A stretch of DNA of 38,177 nucleotides from a virus, in the IMG/VR virus record IMGVR_UViG_3300037560_000024, positions 1 through 38,177 of that record, one strand, 5' to 3'. Below are positions 25,542 to 32,842 of this stretch, piece after piece. Numbering within the stretch: position 1 is the first letter of the stretch; every line of letters starts with the position of its first letter. The position numbers were made by a program, and so were the translations under genes. A model generated the notes under the pieces. The model was not told the DNA's origin, did no database searches, and saw nothing but the letters and a program-made list of their open reading frames with translations.

Positions 25542-25747
25542 ATTCCTGCTGCCCTCCTCATGTGTGTGATACTAATAACTATATCATCATCGTCAGGGAT
25601 ATCCTGCGAACCTATCTCTGCGTTAACTAGGTCAATCCAGATGTACCCCTGTCCATTGTCGTAACCAGTCTCATAGTTTAGAGATAGTGCATTCACAAAC
25701 ATAGGTATTAACCTCATACTTTGTTTAGTCTTAGCTGTGACAAACAT
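25538..25747 (-). CDS. Small alpha/beta family protein, member 4 (25.5 kb)
   Basis: 69 residues. QSMRLIPMFVNAL forms the first helix, GYIWIDLVNAEI the middle strand, and DIVISITHMRRAAGI the end. It overlaps its neighbours by 4 nt and 1 nt. The terminal element is more divergent than in the other copies, so membership is supported mainly by the YIWIDL strand and position. Confidence 0.55.
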   Translation of the reverse strand: MFVTAKTKQSMRLIPMFVNALSLNYETGYDNGQGYIWIDLVNAEIGSQDIPDDDDIVISITHMRRAAGI

Positions 25748-25992
25748 TATAGTAAGTCCTCTGATGCTAGTGCCTTAAGGAATTCCTTAACTGGCACCCT
25801 AATGGCTGATTGAGGGTATCCACTACAAGCATAGAAGTTAAGACCTGGTGCGTTGTCGGATGAATACATACCAAGTACCCCACCAGCCCTAGTAGACCAA
25901 CTTCCCCCCTTGCACCTGAATCTTGTACGTAAGGCAGTACACATTCTGTCTGCCCTAGAAGTTTCACACTCTATACGTACGTAGCTACTCAT
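25747..25992 (-). CDS. Small alpha/beta family protein, member 5 (25.8 kb)
   Basis: 81 residues. SSYVRIECETSRADRMCTAL is strand plus helix, GLNFYACSG the middle strand, and AIRVPVKEFLKALASEDLL a typical family end. Its start overlaps the stop of the zinc-ribbon gene by 8 nt. Four family members (25.3-26.0 and one past the gap) are almost in tandem here. Confidence 0.65.
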   Translation of the reverse strand: MSSYVRIECETSRADRMCTALRTRFRCKGGSWSTRAGGVLGMYSSDNAPGLNFYACSGYPQSAIRVPVKEFLKALASEDLL

Positions 25993-26149
25993 TGAAGTTT
26001 AACTCACGTAGTGTACCATCAGAATAGGTGAACTCTCCTCCTACATCTTGCTCACCATGCTCACATAAGCGGTTACCTTCTTCATCAGCTTCAACATTGT
26101 CCCCACATTCAGGACAATATACATAATTTACATTGTCTATACTTGACAT
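25985..26149 (-). CDS. Small zinc-ribbon protein, first gene after the AT-rich gap
   Basis: 54 residues from the ATG at 26149, with GAGAGG upstream. YCPECGDNVE gives a CxxC knuckle (C12, C15) and RLCEHGEQ a Cys-His half, so a zinc ribbon is likely. The remainder is acidic. It is the first gene downstream of the dyad-containing gap on the - strand and so leads the replication transcript if a promoter is there. Function unknown. Confidence 0.65.
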   Translation of the reverse strand: MSSIDNVNYVYCPECGDNVEADEEGNRLCEHGEQDVGGEFTYSDGTLRELNFNE

Positions 26150-26214
26150 ATATACCTCTCTATATTATAATATATATTATATATATACTACCTACGGTAG
26201 TATTATATATATAT
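26150..26214 (-). promoter_or_regulatory. AT-rich intergenic control region with perfect 8-bp dyad
   Basis: This is the only gap of any size inside the main - strand gene block. It is almost pure A/T and has several TATAAT-like hexamers. In its centre, 26185-26192 (ATACTACC) and 26196-26203 (GGTAGTAT) are perfect inverted repeats with a 3-nt spacer. It divides the amidoligase cluster from the replication genes. It may be an operator/promoter or a processed hairpin; no run of T follows the hairpin on the - strand, so a classic terminator is unlikely. Confidence 0.5.
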
Positions 26215-26475
26215 CTATACTATTATAGTATCTCTTCCAAATAAAGCTTGAGCAAACTGTTGTTCAGTCACAAGCATAAACCTACTGTCTCCCGCAGCTA
26301 CAAGTCCTGAGTGGTAACTAAAGGCTTTGCTATCCTTAAGATCTATCATCATAAGGTTATCCGAGGAATTGTTTCTGTATCCTTTATTGTGACGAACTCG
26401 TGACTCCTTGACACTAATGCTTATAGCTCTAGATGCATCACTAGTAGGGCACCCAATATATCTAATGGTAGCCAC
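26215..26475 (-). CDS. Small alpha/beta family protein, member 6 (26.3 kb)
   Basis: 86 residues from a GTG at 26475 with GTAGAG ahead, overlapping the cyclotransferase gene by 14 nt. Strand TIRYIGCPTSD, helix ASRAISISVKES, strand NLMMIDLKDS and terminal RFMLVTEQQFAQALFGRD follow the family pattern. It is the last gene of the amidoligase transcript. Confidence 0.6.
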   Translation of the reverse strand: MATIRYIGCPTSDASRAISISVKESRVRHNKGYRNNSSDNLMMIDLKDSKAFSYHSGLVAAGDSRFMLVTEQQFAQALFGRDTIIV

Positions 26476-26821
26476 AGTACTCTACCCAGTCACCACTGAA
26501 CACCTCAGCTGGATCTCCTCTATAATCTCTCATGAAGTAGATCCATGTAGAAGGTAGTGCAGGTAGATCAAACACCCTGTCATAGAAGTTAGGGTATCCT
26601 TCGAGATAGTCCAGCCTCTCAAAGGTAGTATCATCTACCTCATATGTTTCAACAGTGATGTTGTGTAGTTCACCTGCTTGTAGTAGGGCAGGGAATGCCC
26701 CAAGGCTTACCATAGTGAAAGGTAACTGTACTGTACTAGTACCTAGTAACGTAGCCGATGCCAGTAGTGGGTGGTTACCCATACCCTGACGTAAGCTACC
26801 GTATACTGCGACCTGTGTCAT
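26462..26821 (-). CDS. Gamma-glutamylcyclotransferase-like (GGCT/AIG2-fold) enzyme
   Basis: 119 residues, normal length for the single-domain family. The signature substrate loop VYGSLRQG is at residues 6-13 and the catalytic acid lies in LDYLEGYP (E74). Enzymes of this fold release pyroglutamate (5-oxoproline) from gamma-glutamyl amines. Within this cluster it may trim or recycle a gamma-glutamyl product of the ligases. It overlaps the upstream gene by 1 nt and the downstream one by 14 nt, in a single transcription unit. Confidence 0.9.
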   Translation of the reverse strand: MTQVAVYGSLRQGMGNHPLLASATLLGTSTVQLPFTMVSLGAFPALLQAGELHNITVETYEVDDTTFERLDYLEGYPNFYDRVFDLPALPSTWIYFMRDYRGDPAEVFSGDWVEYCGYH

Positions 26822-27324
26822 TACTTACGGGCCTCTGCTGCCATGGCTGCCAGAAGTTTAAGAGCCTCTTCTTGCTCAGCCTTCTTCTCAGCAGCTGGAT
26901 CATAGTCACCCATATCGGGAGGTGACACTTGAAATTGTTTGATCTTACCATCCTCCTCTACCTGACTAAGTGCCAGTGTCCAGCTACGGATATCATTACT
27001 ACTGTTGTTATTGTGTGCTGCCTCACTGCTGGTGAAACCGTGGTGATCACAGAACTCTTCAAGTGTAGGGTAGCCTGTCTTAGCTGGTGTCCATCCATCA
27101 TCTTTCTTGGACTTTGTTGTAACACCACTAGCTACCAGTAGACCGAAGTCTCTGCCTTCTTTGATTACATCTATCATCAGCAGGTCGTAGATATCTGCAC
27201 GCTTCTTATCACTCAGTGACTTCTGTCCACCATTAAAACTTGAGATAAGATTAGCTCCGCAGTTACTGCTAAGCCCTGCCACTCCTACTGATACCGTTGC
27301 GCCGTATGCTTGTACTCTAGCCAT
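26821..27324 (-). CDS. Hypothetical cluster protein, candidate partner or substrate of the amidoligase
   Basis: 167 residues from the ATG at 27324, which has GAGGAAAT ahead; an earlier ATG at 27384 lies within the ATP-grasp gene. The N-terminal 30 residues are Gly/Ala/Val/Ser-rich, and the middle part holds EEFCDHHGFTSSEAAHNNNS. The last 16 residues (EEALKLLAAMAAEARK) match the C-terminus of the amidoligase at 29593-30513 (EALQLLAAMRAEAS). No enzyme motif is seen. It lies between ATP-grasp and cyclotransferase genes, so a role as substrate, carrier or subunit is proposed. Confidence 0.6.
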   Translation of the reverse strand: MARVQAYGATVSVGVAGLSSNCGANLISSFNGGQKSLSDKKRADIYDLLMIDVIKEGRDFGLLVASGVTTKSKKDDGWTPAKTGYPTLEEFCDHHGFTSSEAAHNNNSSNDIRSWTLALSQVEEDGKIKQFQVSPPDMGDYDPAAEKKAEQEEALKLLAAMAAEARK

Positions 27325-28093
27325 GATTATTTCCTCGTATTGCTTCGATTTTTTGTGCATAATTTTCAAGGGTTGTGCCGACAAGACCCGGAGCTGTGTT
27401 TACTTCCAACACGTAGTAGTTGTTACTGTTCTCATTGTATATAATATCCACTGCACCAAAGTGTAGACCTAGTGACTGGCATGCAGCTATAGCTAGCTGG
27501 TCTCTGCGCTCGTCCTGTTGTACGCCTTCTCGTGCAAATATGAATCCGTTGTTATGGTTACGTACCTGCCAGTTAACCTGACTATCAGGTATATCATTAC
27601 GTCTAGCCTTACGCTGAGTATCTATCACCTCACCTGCAAACACATGAGTACGGTACTCATTCTGCTTCTTGATGTACTTAACGTACAAGGGAGCAGTAGG
27701 TACATGCCCATTAGGGTTAACGATCTCAATACCTCTACCCTCTGACCCTCTAGTTAGGTGGCGTACTACTACTGTACTACCAGCATCAGCCCATCGCTGA
27801 GCAACAGCACGCTCTACTGTAAAGTCTGGTATACTAACCTCTCCAGTCTGCATAGATAAAAATGCACGTACCTTATCTGACGCCCTTGATATAGCAGTAG
27901 GTGGGTTAAAGAATTGCGGTGCATCATAAGTGGTCTGCTCTACATCGCTGTTACCCCAGTTCACAATGATATCACCACGTCTAGGTACATAGCTAGAGCC
28001 TGTCAGCTTAAGTCTACGTACACCTAGTCGTTCAGCCAGTGCCTTAGCACTAGCACTACCTGCCTTGTATGGCAGTATAAATAATCTAGCCAT
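27317..28093 (-). CDS. RimK-like ATP-grasp ligase
   Basis: 258 residues from the ATG at 28093 with GGAGAG upstream; the longer frame to 28159 overlaps another gene. Features of the ATP-grasp fold: DIIVNWGNSD early, VVVRHLTRGSEGRGIEIV as the Gly-rich ATP loop, LYVKYIKKQNEYR, and FGAVDIIYN with LEVNTAPG near the end holding the Mg-binding Glu/Asn. RimK-type enzymes join an amino acid to a carboxyl group through an acyl phosphate. In this cluster it would extend a peptide or metabolite by amide bonds. The acceptor is unknown. Confidence 0.88.
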   Translation of the reverse strand: MARLFILPYKAGSASAKALAERLGVRRLKLTGSSYVPRRGDIIVNWGNSDVEQTTYDAPQFFNPPTAISRASDKVRAFLSMQTGEVSIPDFTVERAVAQRWADAGSTVVVRHLTRGSEGRGIEIVNPNGHVPTAPLYVKYIKKQNEYRTHVFAGEVIDTQRKARRNDIPDSQVNWQVRNHNNGFIFAREGVQQDERRDQLAIAACQSLGLHFGAVDIIYNENSNNYYVLEVNTAPGLVGTTLENYAQKIEAIRGNNHG

Positions 28094-28328
28094 GATTAAG
28101 CTTCTCTCTCCAATTAGTTTGCAGGTCTTGCCAATAGTTATGCCCTTGTGCTGTTTCACTCCAAGTGAATGCAGCGTCTATAAATCTACTAGAATCTGCA
28201 CGAGCTAGTAGCTCTTCCAGCGATAGTTTCCTATACTGATAAGTAAGGAATGCCTTAACAAACTCAGTAGTTAAGTTATTCTCTTCCAGAAACACAGCAA
28301 ATTTAACTGCATCAGTGTGTTGTGTCAT
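28086..28328 (-). CDS. Small hypothetical protein, paralogue of the protein at 22151-22573
   Basis: 80 residues, AGGAGGAT before ATG. Contains FAVFLEENNLTTEFVKAFL and a C-terminal W..L...WREKL. Both elements recur in the larger protein at 22151. The gene overlaps both the ATP-grasp and the amidotransferase genes. The helical acidic character suggests a protein-protein adaptor. No known function. Confidence 0.65.
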   Translation of the reverse strand: MTQHTDAVKFAVFLEENNLTTEFVKAFLTYQYRKLSLEELLARADSSRFIDAAFTWSETAQGHNYWQDLQTNWREKLNHG

Positions 28329-29589
28329 CTTTCTTATCCTCCTCTTCTATCCACTCTTCAAGGTATATGTCATAGCACCTGTCATGCATTAGCCCATAAG
28401 GGGAGAACTTACCATCAAGTGCCTCCTCCATTGACATAGGGTGGCTGCAATATGCACACCCATCCTTAATAAGTTTCTTTAAGTTACCAAGTGTAACTGC
28501 ATCATGATCTATCACTATCACCTCATCATCAAGCATATCATCAGCATCAAAAGGGATGTCATCATTGTACCCTGTTGACGGGTCACCACTAGCCAGTATC
28601 TCTTCAATACCAAAGCCAGATATAAACCCTGTAGCCCTGTTAACCATAGTTCCTGAGTACATCTTACCTACCTGTAGTTCAGGCACAGCAACACGTGAAA
28701 TCTCATAGGTCCTGCCAGTGTCTAAATCAGTACACCCCCAGTAACCATCGGTACTATAGTTAACAACGAAGTCAACCTCTTCTGTTTCTAGGGCAGTATC
28801 ATTTTTCTTACCAGTCCCATGAGTTTGGTATGTATTGCCACCACGATTGTTCCATACCGACTGCCCACTGTACTTTGGGGCTAGTTCTACAGTAGTAGCT
28901 GCCTCCAATAGCATTTCCTTAGTCATGATAGGCCACTTACCTAGCTCCCATGCTGAGGGTATCTCAAGGTGCTCACCTGCCGGTAACTTAAAGATCTCCT
29001 TGATCTCTATATCATTACGACCTAACACCCAGCGCAGCATGTCTGCCTCTGATGCCCAGTATATATTACTAGCAGTGATAGCTATATGTAATGGCTTGAA
29101 CTCATTACGCAAGAAGTTAATAGTGCTACGGTCTGCATCATGCCAGACCAGTGCAAAGGTACCTCTTAGTTCCTTAGCCGTGTCTACAACCCCATGCTCT
29201 GACATGTAGTTAGTGATTGCTTCGCTATCTACATCAGCATCATGGTCAAGGCTGTAGTGGTTTGTTAACGTACCGTTATGTACCAGTGTTATATGATCTG
29301 AACAGAATGGGTGTGCATTAGCGTTAGATATTATACCCCTGCTAGCAAACCTATTGTGTCCAATGAATGCAGTGGTGTGGTACTTGTACCCTGTTATCTC
29401 AGCCAGTGTACCTTGTGATATGAACTCACTTGCAGACACTGCTTGCTTATACACTAGCCGTTTGTCCCCATCAATAGCACATACACCGGTACTATGTGGC
29501 CCCCTTATCGTGTCAGCTATCAGTAACTCCTTGAATGCTGTCTTGTCTTTCAATGCTAACGTACCTACTACTCCTACTATTCCACACAT
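28312..29589 (-). CDS. Class II glutamine amidotransferase (Ntn-type) with extended C-terminus
   Basis: 425 residues, AGAGGAT before ATG. Cys2 follows the initiator Met (MCGIVGVVG), the N-terminal nucleophile of this class. GHNRFASRG and HNGTLTN supply the glutamine-binding loop and LRGTFALVWHD completes the fold up to about residue 210. It hydrolyses glutamine to give ammonia. The 200-residue extension carries CAYCSHPMSMEEA and HDRCYD, a potential zinc site, and no asparagine-synthase domain. Ammonia may pass to the amidoligase encoded 3 nt upstream. A GFAT or PurF function is not supported because the synthase domains are absent. Confidence 0.88.
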   Translation of the reverse strand: MCGIVGVVGTLALKDKTAFKELLIADTIRGPHSTGVCAIDGDKRLVYKQAVSASEFISQGTLAEITGYKYHTTAFIGHNRFASRGIISNANAHPFCSDHITLVHNGTLTNHYSLDHDADVDSEAITNYMSEHGVVDTAKELRGTFALVWHDADRSTINFLRNEFKPLHIAITASNIYWASEADMLRWVLGRNDIEIKEIFKLPAGEHLEIPSAWELGKWPIMTKEMLLEAATTVELAPKYSGQSVWNNRGGNTYQTHGTGKKNDTALETEEVDFVVNYSTDGYWGCTDLDTGRTYEISRVAVPELQVGKMYSGTMVNRATGFISGFGIEEILASGDPSTGYNDDIPFDADDMLDDEVIVIDHDAVTLGNLKKLIKDGCAYCSHPMSMEEALDGKFSPYGLMHDRCYDIYLEEWIEEEDKKDDTTH

Positions 29590-29592
29590 ATG

Positions 29593-30513
29593 CTATCCTC
29601 TGACTGGTGGTGGTGGTGTATCTGATGCCTCTGCCCTCATGGCAGCTAACAATTGCAGTGCTTCTATCTGCTCCTCTGTTGCACCATCGAACGCAGACAT
29701 ACCTTCCACACGTTCAGGCTTGTACTGTTCACGAGGTAGTGAGTGTACTAGGTTCATGACGTTATTATGAAACTTATCATGGTAGTCACCTGATACACAC
29801 ATAGGCCCTACTAAATCATTACCATAGACGTGTCTTATAACACGCTCAGCTGGTGAACTCTGTGCAAATGCTAGCACCTCTTCAGGTGAGCTAAAGGTTA
29901 ACGATCCACTACGTAGCCGACTGATCACATCAATCCATAGTCTGATACGTGCTATGTCAGCTGTACCCTCATGCATACGGAACTCAACTGTACCTAGGTC
30001 ACCTATCCTTGATAGGTTAATGCCTGTGTACTTAGGCCACCGCCGTAGTACTGCAAAATCTTTTTGCTTATAAAAATCACGTATCGTACGGAGTAAGTGT
30101 GCTGCATTGGTTAAGCCGGGGCAGTAGATGTTATCATATCTGTCCTTACCACACATACTGTATAAGGCTGACTCTGTTACTGTATACACAGCAAGCAGTG
30201 TAGCTACCTGTTGCTCGGTTAAGTTACGAGCGTTGATGTGTACATGCACTGATGTACGTTCAGATATGTTGAAGACCTGTGACGTGAGAGCAGCTCGGAG
30301 GTCTATCAATGCTTGCTCTATATTCTTTGGCCCCTTAGGCCCGTTGAATACTATCTCAATGCCATCATTACGAAGGGATGGATCACCCACATAAGACAGG
30401 TGTCGTGACTCTGGCATACGAGACACATCTGCACCCTCCAGTTCCACCTCTACCCCTATACATAAGGGGTTCTTAAGACTAGCTATTCCAAAATATTCTG
30501 CGACTGTTCCCAT
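29593..30513 (-). CDS. Amidoligase (COOH-NH2 ligase, GS-like fold)
   Basis: 306 residues, GAGG before ATG, overlapping the preceding gene by 1 nt. The metal- and ATP-binding motifs of the amidoligase family are present: GVEVELEG (E22/E24/E26), DPSLRNDGIEIVF (D44, E53), SVHVHIN (H90, H92), then NLSRIG and TVEFRMHEG (R179). The family forms amide bonds using ATP and a glutamine-synthetase-like fold. The C-terminal 20 residues (EALQLLAAMRAEAS) are not part of the core and recur in the protein at 26821. It lies next to the amidotransferase. Confidence 0.9.
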   Translation of the reverse strand: MGTVAEYFGIASLKNPLCIGVEVELEGADVSRMPESRHLSYVGDPSLRNDGIEIVFNGPKGPKNIEQALIDLRAALTSQVFNISERTSVHVHINARNLTEQQVATLLAVYTVTESALYSMCGKDRYDNIYCPGLTNAAHLLRTIRDFYKQKDFAVLRRWPKYTGINLSRIGDLGTVEFRMHEGTADIARIRLWIDVISRLRSGSLTFSSPEEVLAFAQSSPAERVIRHVYGNDLVGPMCVSGDYHDKFHNNVMNLVHSLPREQYKPERVEGMSAFDGATEEQIEALQLLAAMRAEASDTPPPPVRG

Positions 30514-31064
30514 TATAATACCTCTTCATCAAAGCTACGTTTAACCTGTGGATCAGGGATTGATATGCGGCTGCTTATCACCTCACCTACTATAACATCA
30601 CGCATGTATACCACATAGTTCTGGTATGTAGGTCGCTTGACTATAGCAAAGTTCTTGGATATAGCACCACCCTCTTGCTTGGCCTGATCAATAGACACAT
30701 ACTCAGGTGCAAGTAAGGGTGCAATCACATCATCACCTCTTATTGCTCTGCCCTGTAGCTGTGTGATATGCAGTAAGTTAGCCATGATACCACGGTGCCA
30801 CTGCCGCTGAGGCATACGCTCAACCCAAGCTACCCCTTTACCTAGGTTCACCATCATACTATCAGGATGATCAAAGGTTAGCTTACTATCAGCTAGTGCT
30901 ACCTCTTCTGCAACACCCTCATACTCAACGATAACACGGTTGGTACCTACTGGTTCAAGTACACGTGCAGGTACTACCTTACTACCATCCTTACTAACAA
31001 TCCCAATGAACCCACGTCCATAGGTACGGGATATGTCCTCTCTTGACATACTACTTGGTCTCAT
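30513..31064 (-). CDS. Hypothetical protein conserved in position within the amidoligase cluster
   Basis: 183 residues, ideal GGAGG site before ATG. The N-terminal half is beta-rich (RGFIGIVSKDGSKVVPARV; TNRVIVEYEGVAEEVAL), perhaps a small barrel; the middle has GKGVAWVERMPQRQWHRGI. The C-terminal part looks mixed. No catalytic motif is recognised. Coupling to the amidoligase by a 1-nt overlap suggests a shared pathway or complex. Confidence 0.55.
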   Translation of the reverse strand: MRPSSMSREDISRTYGRGFIGIVSKDGSKVVPARVLEPVGTNRVIVEYEGVAEEVALADSKLTFDHPDSMMVNLGKGVAWVERMPQRQWHRGIMANLLHITQLQGRAIRGDDVIAPLLAPEYVSIDQAKQEGGAISKNFAIVKRPTYQNYVVYMRDVIVGEVISSRISIPDPQVKRSFDEEVL

Positions 31065-31327
31065 ATAGCCTCCTCTATTCCTAATGCTTTAACGAACTGA
31101 TCACAGGGTACAAGTACACTTGCAGGCTCAATATGTCTACCACTCCCATGTGATACACTTACATTACCATCTATCCATAAAAATATGTACCTTCCTGTGG
31201 GCCTGTTATTTTTTATGTGCCCTAACCACGCACTTCTGTTAGCTACCTTTAGATTATCTAACAGTGCCTTCACTACATTGAGTGGGTCAGCCGGAGGCTT
31301 AACCTCAGTGTACACTACCTTAACCAT
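31061..31327 (-). CDS. Small alpha/beta family protein, member 7 (31.2 kb)
   Basis: 88 residues. VKVVYTEVKP, helix DPLNVVKALLDNL, strand GRYIFLWIDGNVSV, and the end ASVLVPCDQFVKALGIEEAI follow the family order closely. It sits inside the amidoligase operon, next to member 8. Function unknown. Confidence 0.65.
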   Translation of the reverse strand: MVKVVYTEVKPPADPLNVVKALLDNLKVANRSAWLGHIKNNRPTGRYIFLWIDGNVSVSHGSGRHIEPASVLVPCDQFVKALGIEEAI

Positions 31328-31328
31328 A

Positions 31329-31559
31329 CTATCCTCCTGTTAGTGCCTGTTTAAATTGCTCCCATGTAACCTCTGTGCCTGTCTCACCTACTTGACTATG
31401 AGGCATTGCGAAGCCTGCGGTTCTATTATTAAAATTTACATATACATAAGGTGCATCATTATTTTCAGGATCAATAATACCACCGATAGGTTCTTTAATC
31501 CCTTTAATTAACTCTCTCGCCTCGGGTATAGAGGGGTAAGGTGCCATTATATACATCAC
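31329..31559 (-). CDS. Small alpha/beta family protein, member 8 (31.4 kb)
   Basis: 76 residues from a GTG at 31559 that overlaps the amidoligase stop, or 75 from the next ATG. Helix SIPEARELIKGIKE, strand PYVYVNFNNRTAGFAM, end TEVTWEQFKQALTGG. The family is not otherwise known to me. It follows the second amidoligase directly. Confidence 0.65.
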   Translation of the reverse strand: MMYIMAPYPSIPEARELIKGIKEPIGGIIDPENNDAPYVYVNFNNRTAGFAMPHSQVGETGTEVTWEQFKQALTGG

Positions 31560-32329
31560 AACGTAACTACCTTGTACTTAGTTATCAACTGTTGTGCTAA
31601 TGTCTTGTTGTTTGTGTTGATAGCCTGAACAATAAGCCTAGCATCAGCATCACTCACTGCATTGTTGAATGTTGTAGCTGCTGTGATGGTGTTGTTATAC
31701 ACCCACTCCATTAAGGTACTAGAGCTAAGCCAGAAGTTACTGAGTGAACGGTACTCCACACCATACACCTTGTGTCTGAATGCACCAGCATTACCATACA
31801 ACTCACGTCTACGTGCATCACCATCCATAAGGATAGAAGGTAAGCCTAGATGTAGATCCATAGCTCGTATGATCTTGCTGTTTGTTTCTTCATTGGGCTT
31901 GTTATACCCAACATGTATGTGTCCACCCGCAGTACGTAGTACTTGGTATGGGTCAGGGCTGGCGTTACGCTTCATTGTGTATGCATTGTAGTCAGGGTCA
32001 CAGCCAAACTGCAACGCTTGCTCACCCCACCCTACTAGCTGTGCCTGTGTGAATTCATGTGAACTCTCAACCACAGTGGATAGAGCATGTGGCTTAAGCA
32101 CCACGTCTAACTCATTACGTACAGTGTGATTGTTAGTGAGCCACTCTTGTACACTATGTGCTGGGTCAATGTTATACTCAGCTAGCACGTTGTCCTCTTG
32201 TAATGCACCTAGCTTACAAGCACGAGGTGACTGCTTACTACCACCTATCTTACCAATAGCAGCAGACATGTTGCCAGCTGCATCCTTAACAAACAGTTCA
32301 GGGTCTGCACCCACTAATATTTCAGACAT
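31556..32329 (-). CDS. Second amidoligase-type enzyme (phage COOH-NH2 ligase type 2)
   Basis: 257 residues from the ATG at 32329 with AGAGGT upstream. GADPELF at residues about 7-13, GGHIHVGY in the middle and YGVEYRSLSNFW toward the end are the characteristic motifs of phage COOH-NH2 ligases, which are distant relatives of glutamine synthetase. It is shorter than, and differs clearly from, the amidoligase at 29593, so the cluster has two ligases of this fold plus an ATP-grasp. The product would be an amide bond on an unknown acceptor. Confidence 0.85.
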   Translation of the reverse strand: MSEILVGADPELFVKDAAGNMSAAIGKIGGSKQSPRACKLGALQEDNVLAEYNIDPAHSVQEWLTNNHTVRNELDVVLKPHALSTVVESSHEFTQAQLVGWGEQALQFGCDPDYNAYTMKRNASPDPYQVLRTAGGHIHVGYNKPNEETNSKIIRAMDLHLGLPSILMDGDARRRELYGNAGAFRHKVYGVEYRSLSNFWLSSSTLMEWVYNNTITAATTFNNAVSDADARLIVQAINTNNKTLAQQLITKYKVVTL

Positions 32330-32579
32330 CACCTACTACCTCTTGTAATTGCTTTAATGTTAGGGTTGTAATTTCTGGGTTCATTTCCTCAAGTGTTCGA
32401 GGGTATGCACCAAGACTCATTATCTCACCATGATTAACACGTACATAACTTATAGCTGCTACTGGCTGTGCTATAGGTCGCTTGTTCCACCAATGTATGC
32501 CTACCCCTACAAGTAACCGTTGTGCAATGGCAGACTCAGCCTTAGTGAGGTTAACTATAGCTACTGTTAGTCCAGTCAT
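32322..32579 (-). CDS. Small alpha/beta family protein, member 9 (32.4 kb)
   Basis: 85 residues, overlapping the second amidoligase start by 8 nt. LTVAIVNLTKAESAIAQRL is strand plus helix, VAAISYVRVN the middle strand, and ITTLTLKQLQEVVGDV the terminal strand-helix. Function unknown. Confidence 0.65.
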   Translation of the reverse strand: MTGLTVAIVNLTKAESAIAQRLLVGVGIHWWNKRPIAQPVAAISYVRVNHGEIMSLGAYPRTLEEMNPEITTLTLKQLQEVVGDV

Positions 32580-32842
32580 ACAGTTAGCACCTCCATCACA
32601 GCCTTAAATGGTACGGGTATATATTGCCAAGGCCCACCAGTCCTACCATACTGTGATCCACCACGAGAAAGATGTTTGTACCCACCCTCATCTACTGGTA
32701 TAAACAGATAGTCTGAAAATCTATTGGTTATTATATCGTTGATAGCTGACGTACCATACCCCATGCCTTGTAGTATGGATTGTAATTCGTATAAGGACTG
32801 GTCGTTTACATCAGACACATCTATCTCAAGTTTAACCATCAC
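32576..32842 (-). CDS. Small alpha/beta family protein, member 10 (32.7 kb)
   Basis: 88 residues from GTG at 32842, or 87 from the adjacent ATG at 32839. VKLEIDVSDV, helix LYELQSILQGMG, strand DYLFIPVDEGG, a Gly-rich loop and end QYIPVPFKAVMEVLTV. The start overlaps the membrane-protein gene by 11 nt. Confidence 0.65.
   Translation of the reverse strand: MMVKLEIDVSDVNDQSLYELQSILQGMGYGTSAINDIITNRFSDYLFIPVDEGGYKHLSRGGSQYGRTGGPWQYIPVPFKAVMEVLTV

Noticed and set aside
28312-29589. Asparagine synthetase or GFAT
   Set aside because: Only the Ntn glutaminase domain matches; the synthase and isomerase domains are absent.
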